DNA from: Firmicutes bacterium UBA2058
GTDB lineage: Bacteria > Bacillota > Clostridia > Tissierellales > Sedimentibacteraceae
Direction: 5' to 3'
NCBI GenBank assembly: GCA_002332905.1
Contig: DDAM01000042.1
Coordinates: 21,756-85,755, forward strand
DNA length: 64,000 nt
A program made the position numbers and the translations under genes. The notes beneath the pieces are model-generated. The model was not told where the DNA came from. It searched no databases and worked only from the letters and a program-made list of their open reading frames with translations. Positions 57,035 to 64,000 of this stretch are shown here, one piece after another; the first letter of the stretch is position 1; every line of letters begins with the position of its first letter.

Positions 57035-57970
57035 ATGAATGTTTACGATAAATACTCTATAGCATTTCCTGCAAGAGATGCTTTTTACCATGGGCTATCT
57101 AGAGATTTTTATGATGAATTTAGTGAGTTTAGGAATGTTTATGATGAAGCAAGTGATTTCTTAAATGTAGATATATATGAAATCTCATATATAAATCCTA
57201 AATTACGACCTGAACTTCATACAGTATGTCTTATAACACATTGTTTGGCGCTTTATAGAATAATTCTTAAATATATAAATAAACCTCATGCTGCAATTGG
57301 ATTTAGTCAGGGAGAATTTGCTGCTGTTGCGGCAACTGGCTCAGTTTCGTTTCCTGAAGTATTAAAACTAGTCTATGATTTAGAATTATTACTAATGAAT
57401 AATAAAACTATACAGACAGGTTCTATGGTACGAGTAATAGAGTTAGATAGAGAAATTCTTAAAGAATGTTGTAATCATATAGATCATGAAGGAAAAAATA
57501 TTACATTATCTATTGCTTATTCGCAGGATCAAAACGTAGTTTCAGGGAGAAGTGATAAAATAAAAGAATTATCAAAACTAGCTAAAGAAAAAGGTGCTAG
57601 ATGGGTAATTCCTTTGGGGGCAAGTGGTGCTTTTCATTGTCCACTCTGTAATGATATATTAAAATCTTCAGGGCAGATATTTGATCAGCATGAATTTAGA
57701 GATTCTGATTATGCTGTTTTCTCTTGTGTAGATGGAGATATGACCACGAAAGGCACAGATATTAAAGAAAAACTATCAAATCAAATAGCAAAACCAATTA
57801 TGTGGGATAAATTAGTTAGAAATCAAAAGAAGTATGGAAGTAATTATATCCTTGAATTAGGACCTGGATGTACTATATCCGGAAATACTCGTATTATAGA
57901 TGAGAGTATAAAATGCAAATGGATTAATGATATGAATGATTTTACCAGTATAATAAATACAACTTTCTAA
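57035..57970 (+). CDS. Trans-acting malonyl-CoA:ACP transacylase (FabD-like)
   Basis: 311 residues. The nucleophile Ser91 lies in GFSQGEFAAV (family consensus GHSxGE) and the base His201 in SGAFHCPL. The usual N-terminal GQG motif is missing (FPARDAFYHG instead). The AFH residues fit a malonyl-type pocket, though the flanking residues are unusual. It would load malonyl on the AT-less KS-ACP and the type II ACP. The same family also includes acyl hydrolases that proofread carriers, a possible alternative. Confidence 0.88.
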   Translation: MNVYDKYSIAFPARDAFYHGLSRDFYDEFSEFRNVYDEASDFLNVDIYEISYINPKLRPELHTVCLITHCLALYRIILKYINKPHAAIGFSQGEFAAVAATGSVSFPEVLKLVYDLELLLMNNKTIQTGSMVRVIELDREILKECCNHIDHEGKNITLSIAYSQDQNVVSGRSDKIKELSKLAKEKGARWVIPLGASGAFHCPLCNDILKSSGQIFDQHEFRDSDYAVFSCVDGDMTTKGTDIKEKLSNQIAKPIMWDKLVRNQKKYGSNYILELGPGCTISGNTRIIDESIKCKWINDMNDFTSIINTTF

Positions 57971-58047
57971 TATCTTCAAAGATTTTAGCTTATTAGATAA
58001 ACAACTATGATTACTCATATATAATATGAATTGAAAGAAGGATTTGT

Positions 58048-59646
58048 ATGAAAAATAAACCCTATACTTTAAATGTAGCACCTCAAATCAATAATTTAAA
58101 AGATATCATCGCATATTGTGCAAATACATATAAAAATAAAATTGCATTTCAATTTGAAAACAAACGTAAAATTGAACAAAAAAATTATCAAGAATTATTA
58201 GATGATATAAATGGTTTAGGTACTGCGCTTCATAATTTAGGTCTTCATAATAAGAAAATTGCACTAATTGGGATTAACTCATACCAGTGGATACTTTCAT
58301 ATTTTGCAGTTATTAATGGAGGAAATATAATTGTTCCTTTAGATCCAGAAATAATAGAAATTGATTTAGTTAATCTTATAAAAAAAACTAATGTATCATG
58401 TATTATTTGTTCAAAAAAATGTGCTGAAAAAGTTCAAAAAATAAATAATCATTTAAAAATAAATAACATTTTAGTTTTAGAGACAGATATATTAGGGCTT
58501 GTTACTCAAGGAAAGGAACTCATCCGCAAAGGGATATACTCATTCATTGATTATCAAGTTCAAGATGATGTATGTAGTGCAATATTGTATACATCTGGAA
58601 CAACAAGCGAACCAAAAGGTGTCATGATTTCTCATAAAAATATAGCATCTGATGTTGTTGCTTCAATAAAAAATGTTTATTTTAAAGGGACGAGTATATT
58701 GGTATTGCCGTTGCATCATGCATTTGCATTAACTGCAAGTGTTTTATGTGTTATGTTATCAGGTAGAACGATTTTAATTAATAGAAATTTAAAAGAGTTA
58801 AAAAATGACTTAATTAAATTTAAACCACAAAATTTAATCCTTGTACCTATGATTGTTGAATCATTATATAAACAAATATGGATTATAGCTAAAAAAAGAA
58901 AGAAAGATATATTGCTAAATAAACTTATTATTTTAAGTAATTTACTTTTAAAATTTGGAATAAATTTAAGAAAAATATTTTTTTTCAGTGTACGAAAATC
59001 TTTTGGTGGAAAACTAGATTTTATTATATCAGGAGGTGCGCCACTTCAAAATAAATATGTTGAAGGTTTCCGAGCATTAGGAATACAAATTCTAAATGGG
59101 TATGGCATCACTGAGTGTTCACCAGTTCTTTCCGTTAATAGAAATTATTATTTTAGAGATCATAGTGTTGGACAAGTACTTGATGGAATTGATATTAAAA
59201 TAATTGACAATGAGATACTTGTAAAAGGTGATGTAGTAAGTTCTGGTTATTTTCAAAATGATGAACAAACAGCACAGGTTTTTCAAGATGGATGGTTTAA
59301 AACTGGTGATTTAGGTTATGTAGATGAGGATAGTTTTTTATATATTACTGGTCGCAAGAAAAACTTAATTATTTTGAGTAATGGAAAGAATATAAGTCCT
59401 GAAGAAATAGAAGAGTATTTTTATAAGCTTGATTATATAAAAGAGGTTATGGTTTATCAAACGGGTGATCAGATTGTAGCAGAAGTATATTTTGGAAATG
59501 AAAATATTGATGAGTATAGTAAACAACTTAAAAAAGATTTAAGTATGATAAATAGTCAATTGCAAACATATAAAAATATTTCTAAAACTATTGTGCGAAA
59601 AATTGAATTTCCCAAAACTATAACTAAAAAAATCAAGAGGATATAA
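58048..59646 (+). CDS. Long-chain-type acyl-CoA/ACP ligase (FadD-like)
   Basis: 532 residues of the ANL superfamily with the standard acyl-ligase motifs: LYTSGTTSEPKGVMISH, LNGYGITECSPVLS, WFKTGDLGYVDED and GRKKNLIILSNGKNISPEEIEE, with a C-terminal KTITKKIKR Lys. It lacks membrane segments. It resembles fatty-acyl ligases and could prime the type II PKS with a fatty or aryl acid, or activate a finished chain for transfer. It lies 78 bp after the malonyltransferase. Confidence 0.92.
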   Translation: MKNKPYTLNVAPQINNLKDIIAYCANTYKNKIAFQFENKRKIEQKNYQELLDDINGLGTALHNLGLHNKKIALIGINSYQWILSYFAVINGGNIIVPLDPEIIEIDLVNLIKKTNVSCIICSKKCAEKVQKINNHLKINNILVLETDILGLVTQGKELIRKGIYSFIDYQVQDDVCSAILYTSGTTSEPKGVMISHKNIASDVVASIKNVYFKGTSILVLPLHHAFALTASVLCVMLSGRTILINRNLKELKNDLIKFKPQNLILVPMIVESLYKQIWIIAKKRKKDILLNKLIILSNLLLKFGINLRKIFFFSVRKSFGGKLDFIISGGAPLQNKYVEGFRALGIQILNGYGITECSPVLSVNRNYYFRDHSVGQVLDGIDIKIIDNEILVKGDVVSSGYFQNDEQTAQVFQDGWFKTGDLGYVDEDSFLYITGRKKNLIILSNGKNISPEEIEEYFYKLDYIKEVMVYQTGDQIVAEVYFGNENIDEYSKQLKKDLSMINSQLQTYKNISKTIVRKIEFPKTITKKIKRI

Positions 59647-59703
59647 TAACGCAAGTTGATTTCAACTTATTATAAACAAATAAAATAAAAAAGGTGATAA
59701 AAT

Positions 59704-60885
59704 ATGAAAAAATATTTATTTACATCCGAGTCAGTAACAGAAGGACATCCAGATAAGATATGTGATCAGATATCTGATGCAGTTTTGGACGCTATAATTG
59801 CTAAGGATAAAAATTGTCGTGTAGCATGTGAAACCACAACTACGACAGGTATTATTACTCTAATGGGAGAAATATCTTCATCATGTTATGTTGATATTCC
59901 AATGATAGCAAGAAAAGTTGTAAAAGATATAGGTTATACAAACGCTGACTATGGATTCGATGCTAATACCTGTGCTGTAGTTACTTCAATTGATGAGCAA
60001 TCACAGGATATAGCTATGGGTGTTAATAAGTCAATGGAAGTCAAGACTGGCTCCAATATAGAAGAAGATTTAAATGGAGCAGGTGATCAAGGGATGATGT
60101 TTGGTTATGCTTGTGACGAAACTCCAGAACTTATGCCATTAGCTATTTACCTTGCACATAAACTTGCTATGCAACTAACAAATGTAAGAAAATCAGGTAA
60201 ACTTGACTACCTACGTCCAGATGGTAAAACACAAGTAACAATTGAATATGAAGATGGTAATCCTGTCAGAGTTGATACTGTAGTTGTTTCTACACAACAC
60301 TCTGCTGATGTAGATATGACACAACTTCATAATGATATTATACAAACAGTTATACTACCAATTATTCCTAAAAACCTAATTGACAGTAAAACGAAAATGC
60401 ATATAAATACTACTGGAAGATTCGTTATTGGTGGTCCACAGGGTGACAGTGGTCTTACAGGACGAAAAATTATTGTTGATACATATGGTGGATATTCTAG
60501 ACATGGCGGAGGGGCATTCTCTGGAAAAGATCCTACAAAATTAGATAGAAGCGCAGCTTATATGGCTAGGTACGTAGCAAAAAACATTGTAGCTGCTGGT
60601 CTTGCAAAGAAATGTGAATTGCAGGTTTCATATGCTATTGGTGTCGCTCGCCCAGTTTCTATTATGGTAGATACTTTTGGTACTGGTAAATATTCAGATA
60701 ATGAAATTGCAGAAGCAGTTAATATAATTTTTGATTTGCGTCCTTCAGCTATTATTAATCATCTTGATTTAAAAAAACCTATATATCAAAAGCTTGCTGC
60801 TTATGGACATATGGGAAGAGAAGATTTAGATGTCAAGTGGGAAAAAACTGATAAAGTTAATGAATTGAAACAATATTTTAACTAA
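59704..60885 (+). CDS. metK: S-adenosylmethionine synthetase
   Basis: 393 residues, a complete Met[79 protein letters not shown] and [11 protein letters not shown]. It makes SAM from methionine and ATP in the cytoplasm. Its place inside the cluster, 1 bp overlap with the PPTase gene, suggests a dedicated SAM supply for about eleven radical SAM enzymes. No SAM riboswitch-like leader is visible in the 57 bp upstream; a 6 bp hairpin (AAGTTG/CAACTT) is there. Whether the genome has another metK is unknown. Confidence 0.97.
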   Translation: MKKYLFTSESVTEGHPDKICDQISDAVLDAIIAKDKNCRVACETTTTTGIITLMGEISSSCYVDIPMIARKVVKDIGYTNADYGFDANTCAVVTSIDEQSQDIAMGVNKSMEVKTGSNIEEDLNGAGDQGMMFGYACDETPELMPLAIYLAHKLAMQLTNVRKSGKLDYLRPDGKTQVTIEYEDGNPVRVDTVVVSTQHSADVDMTQLHNDIIQTVILPIIPKNLIDSKTKMHINTTGRFVIGGPQGDSGLTGRKIIVDTYGGYSRHGGGAFSGKDPTKLDRSAAYMARYVAKNIVAAGLAKKCELQVSYAIGVARPVSIMVDTFGTGKYSDNEIAEAVNIIFDLRPSAIINHLDLKKPIYQKLAAYGHMGREDLDVKWEKTDKVNELKQYFN

Positions 60886-61541
60886 TGGAAAATCTATATT
60901 ATATTCGTATTGATGACACCATAAATCAAAACACTTTAAATTATCTTCTTACTTTTGTATCGAAAGAAAAAAAAGAGCAAATTAACCGCTACTATTTTAA
61001 TGTTGACAAAAAACTTAGTTTGTATGCAGACTTAATTGTTAGAGTAATTGCTTGTAAAACTTTTGGTTTAACTAATAAAGATATAGATTTTTTTAAAAGT
61101 GAATATGGCAAGCCAAGTCTTAATAATTATCTTAATTTTCATTATAATGTCTCCCATACTAGGAATGCTATTGCAGTAGTTGTATCAGATAGTCAAGTTG
61201 GAGTAGATATTGAGAAGATAAGAGAACCTGAATTTAAAATAGTTAATCGCTTTTTTACTCAGCCAGAGATTGAATTTATAGATAATACTGTAGCAGAATC
61301 TAAAAAACGATTTTATATAGTATGGACGAAAAAGGAAGCATATATAAAGTACATTGGCAAAGGATTATATATACCATTGAACTCCTTTAACGTTTTTGAT
61401 GAAACAATTTCAAAAAAAATGCAGACAATAGTTAAGGATAATTATGTTATTTCAATTTGTGGAATTAATCAAGGCTGTTGTATAGAAGAGATACAAGAAA
61501 GTATGATAGTTAGTATGTGTAATCAGTGGTTGGTTAATTAA
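60885..61541 (+). CDS. Sfp-type 4'-phosphopantetheinyl transferase
   Basis: 218 residues. Family motifs: NVSHTRNAIAVV, VGVDIEKI (Mg-binding Asp/Glu) and FYIVWTKKEAYIKYIGKGL. It transfers the phosphopantetheine arm of CoA to the conserved Ser of carrier proteins and would activate all eight carrier domains found here. Its start codon overlaps the metK stop (TAATG), so the two are translationally coupled. Confidence 0.95.
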   Translation: MENLYYIRIDDTINQNTLNYLLTFVSKEKKEQINRYYFNVDKKLSLYADLIVRVIACKTFGLTNKDIDFFKSEYGKPSLNNYLNFHYNVSHTRNAIAVVVSDSQVGVDIEKIREPEFKIVNRFFTQPEIEFIDNTVAESKKRFYIVWTKKEAYIKYIGKGLYIPLNSFNVFDETISKKMQTIVKDNYVISICGINQGCCIEEIQESMIVSMCNQWLVN

Positions 61542-61640
61542 GCAATAACTGAAATGCTTATACAAGTATATTTTATATACATACATATTTATGAAATCAG
61601 ATAAGTTAGTAAATATGAAAAATAAGGAGTGTATAATTAC

Positions 61641-62783
61641 ATGCAAAATAAAAATTCATATGAAATAGTACCAGATATAGATAAGTATTATTTTAATTGT
61701 TTTGTACAACAGGTGATATCTATTATATACCATTATTATGGAGAGTATTGGAAATTATTTATAGGGCAAGATTTGAAACTTAGATTTGATAGCATAAAAT
61801 GTTTTGATAATTTTCTTGAAGCTTGTGATACTCAATATATTATAAAAAATTTAAATAGATTTTATGGAATAACCTTTGAGAAAATAGATAAAAATTCGAA
61901 ATTAGAATTCGAATCAGATCAGATATACATAGCAAGTATAGACAATAAAAATTATCCACTCTCTAATGGAGTTCAGGATGGTACACATTGTTTTATTATA
62001 TATGGTGTTACACAAAACAAATATCAAGTGTTGGATAATTTTTATGAATCTACTGAATTTTTGTTGGATGAATCGATTTATAAGGAATATGTTAATCCTG
62101 TTTATTTAATTAAACACTGTGAAAGAAATCAAGATGAATCTATTAAAGAAATAATAGCTAATCAATTATGTGTTATTCCAGAATGGATTACAAGACAAAG
62201 TTATTTAAACGTTAATAATATAGAGTATAGATATGATTCAAGTAAGTTATACGATATATTACGTTATATAGCTTCATATATAAAAAGAGATGCTGTTATA
62301 ATTAATGAAATAAGTAATTGTGACGAATACATTCAATTATGCTCTAATCTAACTAATCAAATTTCTCATCATATTAAATTAATACAACACAATTTATTAA
62401 AATCACAGTTAAAACATAATACAATACCAAATAATTACCTTGCTGAACAAATAAACGAAGTTATAAAATCATTAATTTGTTGTTACAAAATAAAAAATGA
62501 AGTTGCTGCGATGTTAAAGAATGAAGATAACCTAAAGAATCGCTTAAAAGAGCAGCTAATTCAATATTTTGACTTACATGGGATAGATACAAGTAATTAT
62601 AATGATTCACTATCTATTTATGATATTCATGATAAGTTTTCAATAATATACTTAATAAATTATTATGAGGAATGTAATGAAATAAATGACATTTCTTATT
62701 CAGTTTATTCAAAATGTAATACATATAGTGAATTTATTCTAGCTACATATGAAAAAATCCTATGTAATAACCTAGCTATATAA
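61641..62783 (+). CDS. BtrH-like acyltransferase, copy 5, next to the peptide cassettes
   Basis: 380 residues from ATG 61641 (AAGGAG upstream); the GTG at 61629 overlaps that site. Putative triad Cys20 (YYFNCFVQQVI), His116 (DGTHCFIIYGV) and Asp132 (VLDNFY), same spacing as copies 2 and 4. The C-terminal half is helical and unassigned. The 3' end (last 34 codons) is duplicated twice downstream as decayed remnants, showing that the tandem peptide cassettes arose by duplication that included the end of this gene. As the nearest enzyme, it is a candidate to acylate the peptides. Confidence 0.72.
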   Translation: MQNKNSYEIVPDIDKYYFNCFVQQVISIIYHYYGEYWKLFIGQDLKLRFDSIKCFDNFLEACDTQYIIKNLNRFYGITFEKIDKNSKLEFESDQIYIASIDNKNYPLSNGVQDGTHCFIIYGVTQNKYQVLDNFYESTEFLLDESIYKEYVNPVYLIKHCERNQDESIKEIIANQLCVIPEWITRQSYLNVNNIEYRYDSSKLYDILRYIASYIKRDAVIINEISNCDEYIQLCSNLTNQISHHIKLIQHNLLKSQLKHNTIPNNYLAEQINEVIKSLICCYKIKNEVAAMLKNEDNLKNRLKEQLIQYFDLHGIDTSNYNDSLSIYDIHDKFSIIYLINYYEECNEINDISYSVYSKCNTYSEFILATYEKILCNNLAI

Positions 62784-62808
62784 ACATTATGCTCAAAAGC
62801 ATAATGTT
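62783..62808 (+). other. Conserved hairpin before peptide gene 1
   Basis: AACATTATGC and GCATAATGTT form a perfect 10 bp stem with a 6 nt loop, beginning at the last base of the upstream stop codon and 32 bp before the peptide start. The same hairpin recurs at 63148-63173 and 63509-63534. No T-run follows, so it looks like an mRNA processing or stabilising element that could raise peptide expression over upstream genes. Confidence 0.55.
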
Positions 62809-62840
62809 AATATAAATATTTTAGACGAGGAGGAACAATT

Positions 62841-62957
62841 ATGAACAATTATGGACAAATAGTTTTACCAAAAGATACTACAAATCAAAATGCAACAGGA
62901 AAAATTACTATTCCTGTAGATTATGTAAGCTCAAGCTCTTCAAAATCAGCACAATAG
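62841..62957 (+). CDS. Small peptide 1 of tandem family (38 aa), possible precursor or scaffold
   Basis: A 38-residue peptide starting MNNYGQIVLPKDTT and continuing NQNATGKITIPVDYV, then SSSSSKSAQ. Its start is preceded by GAGGAGGA with ideal spacing. The first 14 residues are identical in all three copies, the middle is nearly so, and the tail varies, as in ribosomal precursor families with constant leader and variable core. No Cys, no Gly-Gly site and no signal peptide. Conserved Lys11 and Lys21 are potential acylation sites for the neighbouring BtrH-like enzyme. I do not recognise the family. Confidence 0.8.
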   Translation: MNNYGQIVLPKDTTNQNATGKITIPVDYVSSSSSKSAQ

Positions 62958-62982
62958 CATGATTTGAATTAGTATTAAAAAA

Positions 62983-63031
62983 GGGAGTGTTGTAAAACTA
63001 TTTAAAAATAGTTTTCAGCACCCTTTTTTTT
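62983..63031 (+). terminator. Intrinsic terminator of peptide cassette 1
   Basis: GGGAGTGTTG and CAGCACCC close an outer stem (with one imperfect position), extended by AAAACTATT/AATAGTTTT, and followed by eight Ts. Equivalent structures end cassettes 2 and 3. Confidence 0.88.
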
Positions 63032-63044
63032 AGCAATTTATAAT

Positions 63045-63148
63045 ATAAATGATATTTCTTTTTCAGCTTATTCAAAATGTAATACATATAGTGAATTTTA
63101 TTCTAGACACATATAAAAAAATTCTATGTAATAAACCTAGCTATATAA
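63045..63148 (+). pseudogene. Decayed copy of the 3' end of the BtrH-like gene (unit 2)
   Basis: About 104 bp nearly identical to the last 34 codons of the gene ending at 62783, including TTATTCAAAATGTAATACAT. An extra T in the GAATTTTATTC stretch and further changes break the frame. It has no start and is a duplication scar, not a gene. Confidence 0.85.
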
Positions 63149-63205
63149 ACATTATGCTCAAAAGCATAATGTTAATATAAATATATTAGATAAGGAGGAA
63201 CAATT

Positions 63206-63316
63206 ATGAACAATTATGGACAAATAGTTTTACCAAAAGATACTACAAATCAAAATACAACAGGAAAAATTACTATTCCTACAGATTACTTAAGCTCAAA
63301 TATGTTAAAAAAATAA
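63206..63316 (+). CDS. Small peptide 2 of tandem family (36 aa)
   Basis: 36 residues: MNNYGQIVLPKDTT identical to copy 1, then NQNTTGKITIPTDYL and the tail SSNMLKK. Ribosome site AAGGAGGA. Compared with copy 1, changes are A18T, V26T, V29L and a different, shorter tail. The open frame kept through all three copies, while the neighbouring gene remnant decays, argues that the peptide is under selection. Confidence 0.8.
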   Translation: MNNYGQIVLPKDTTNQNTTGKITIPTDYLSSNMLKK

Positions 63317-63346
63317 TAGCATGATTTGAATTAGTATCAAAAAAAG

Positions 63347-63393
63347 GAGTGTTGCAAAACTGTTTAAAAAATAGTTTTCAGCACTCTTTTTTT
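63347..63393 (+). terminator. Intrinsic terminator of peptide cassette 2
   Basis: GAGTGTTG pairs with CAGCACTC (one G-U pair), extended inward by AAAACTG/TAGTTTT, followed by seven Ts. Confidence 0.88.
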
Positions 63394-63406
63394 AGTAATT
63401 TATAAT

Positions 63407-63510
63407 ATAAATGATATTTCTTTTTCAGCTTATTCAAAATGTAATACATATAGTGAATTTTATTCTAGTCACATATGAAAAAATTCTATGTAATAACCTA
63501 GCTATATAAA
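63407..63510 (+). pseudogene. Decayed copy of the 3' end of the BtrH-like gene (unit 3)
   Basis: Second scar copy of the acyltransferase 3' end, sharing the same extra T as unit 2, so units 2 and 3 derive from one already-mutated copy. Not translated as a gene. Confidence 0.85.
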
Positions 63511-63566
63511 CATTATGCTTAAAAGCATAATGTTTATATAAATATATTAGACGAGGAGGAACAATT

Positions 63567-63686
63567 ATGAACAATTATGGTCAAATAGTTTTACCAAAAG
63601 ATACTACAGATCAAATTGCAACAGGAAAAATTACTATTCCTGCAGGTTACGTAAGCTCAAGCTTAGGAAAACAAGGAACAAAATAG
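63567..63686 (+). CDS. Small peptide 3 of tandem family (39 aa)
   Basis: 39 residues: MNNYGQIVLPKDTT, then DQIATGKITIPAGYV and the tail SSSLGKQGTK. Ribosome site GAGGAGGA. It differs from copy 1 at positions 15 (Asp), 17 (Ile), 26 (Ala), 27 (Gly) and in the tail. Tyr4, Lys11, Gly20, Lys21, Pro25 and Tyr28 are kept in all three. Confidence 0.8.
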   Translation: MNNYGQIVLPKDTTDQIATGKITIPAGYVSSSLGKQGTK

Positions 63687-64000
63687 CATGATTTGAATTA
63701 GTATCAAAAAAAAGGAGTGTTGCAAAACTGTTTAAAAAATAGTTTTCAGCACTCTTTTTTTAGTAATTTATAATATAAATGAAATTTATGATAAAATGTT
63801 TATAAAGATTTTGCTAACAAAATGCTAACACACATAACAAAAATTAATTAACACAATGACAGGAATTATGTAGTAAAAGATTAAAAGGCTCTTATCATTC
63901 AACAATACGAATAAAGATTGCTCCAATGAGTAAACAACCTTGGCTCTCGCTTTCTCACAGTGCAGAGCCATTTCTCTGCTTTAATGAATTCGAATACTAC
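63687..64000. other. Cluster edge: terminator, direct repeat, no recognisable gene
   Basis: After the last terminator the sequence stops resembling the cassettes (from about 63781). At about 63812-63830 there is a direct repeat of GCTAAC 11 bp apart (TTTGCTAACAAAATGCTAAC), of the kind seen at recombinase arm sites, but no integrase is visible. Base composition becomes less AT-rich in the last 100 bp. Short open frames run off the edge on both strands (+ from 63926, - ending at 63899), without ribosome sites. Confidence 0.4.
63715..63761 (+). terminator. Intrinsic terminator of peptide cassette 3
   Basis: Same GAGTGTTG/CAGCACTC hairpin as cassette 2 with a seven-T tract. It probably marks the end of the biosynthetic transcription unit. 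Confidence 0.88.

Larger units (their letters stand above)
62682..63774 (+). repeat. Three tandem ~365 bp peptide cassettes
   Basis: Unit 1 is 62682-63044, unit 2 is 63045-63406 and unit 3 is 63407-63774 (363, 362 and 368 bp). Each holds, in order: the 3' end of the BtrH-like gene (real in unit 1, decayed in 2 and 3), a perfect hairpin, a GGAGGA ribosome site, a short peptide gene and an intrinsic terminator. Units are very similar outside the peptide C-termini, so amplification is recent or maintained by recombination. Confidence 0.93.

Noticed and set aside
59647..59703. SAM riboswitch before metK
   Set aside because: Only 57 bp with one 6 bp hairpin and no T-run; far too short for a known SAM-sensing aptamer.
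62682..63774. CRISPR-like array from three regular repeats
   Set aside because: Units are ~365 bp, contain ORFs and terminators, and lack short repeats with unique spacers; this is tandem gene-cassette duplication.
63899..64000. Short open frames at the window end on both strands
   Set aside because: Neither has a ribosome site or recognisable family, and both run off the edge; no gene can be supported.

Overview
The window is AT-rich (roughly 30% GC by eye) and every convincing gene lies on the + strand. Strong AGGAGG-type ribosome sites, frequent TTG/GTG starts and oxygen-sensitive chemistry (radical SAM enzymes, a 2-hydroxyacyl-CoA dehydratase-type system, U32 Fe-S proteins, a flavodoxin) point to a strictly anaerobic low-GC Firmicute, probably a clostridial or related gut-type lineage; genus cannot be told. 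Nearly the whole window is one very large hybrid natural-product cluster that is already running at base 1 (a condensation domain cut by the edge) and appears to end near 63.8 kb.

Layout. 1-8.7 kb: NRPS condensation domain remnant, a U32 protein, a cobalamin-radical SAM enzyme fused to an NRPS adenylation-carrier module, a KS-ACP protein, a BtrH-like acyltransferase and an ACP. 8.7-19.9 kb: radical SAM enzyme, glycosyltransferase, large serine hydrolase, ACP + AMP ligase + BtrH-like transferase, a RaSEA-like radical SAM protein, a cobalamin-radical SAM enzyme and a degenerate BtrH-like protein. 20.0-22.1 kb: an apparently unrelated MerR/Fpg-like pair with its own promoter and terminator. 22.2-30.9 kb: ACP + BtrH-like transferase, the LoaP antiterminator behind a hairpin-rich leader, DAHP synthase, second U32 protein, a glycine-like adenylation-carrier protein and a PEP-synthase-like phosphotransferase. 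30.9-47.5 kb: cobalamin-radical SAM enzymes, a TetR regulator, GGDEF-like/NHL and NHL propeller proteins, ACP, flavodoxin, a HemN-like radical SAM enzyme and a type II PKS core (two KS/chain-length-factor-like pairs, ACP, FabZ-like dehydratase). 47.5-51.6 kb: HgdB/HgdC-type reductive system. 51.7-61.5 kb: crotonase, FabG-like ketoreductase, another GGDEF-like/NHL protein, membrane hydrolase, another cobalamin-radical SAM enzyme, malonyltransferase, acyl ligase, SAM synthetase and Sfp-type PPTase. 61.6-63.8 kb: a last BtrH-like transferase followed by three tandem 362-368 bp cassettes, each encoding a 36-39 residue peptide with an identical N-terminus and a variable C-terminus.

How it may work (inference): a reducing type II PKS builds an acyl chain on discrete ACPs; up to eight cobalamin-radical SAM enzymes alkylate or rearrange intermediates, supported by dedicated MetK and flavodoxin; U32 proteins could add hydroxyls without oxygen using prephenate, whose supply the DAHP synthase would raise; BtrH-like transferases move acyl groups from ACPs to amines. 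The terminal peptide cassettes could be ribosomal precursors or scaffolds acylated by the adjacent transferase, which would make this a PKS/NRPS/ribosomal-peptide hybrid. LoaP would be needed to carry RNA polymerase through intrinsic terminators inside the cluster. The product is not recognisable to me.
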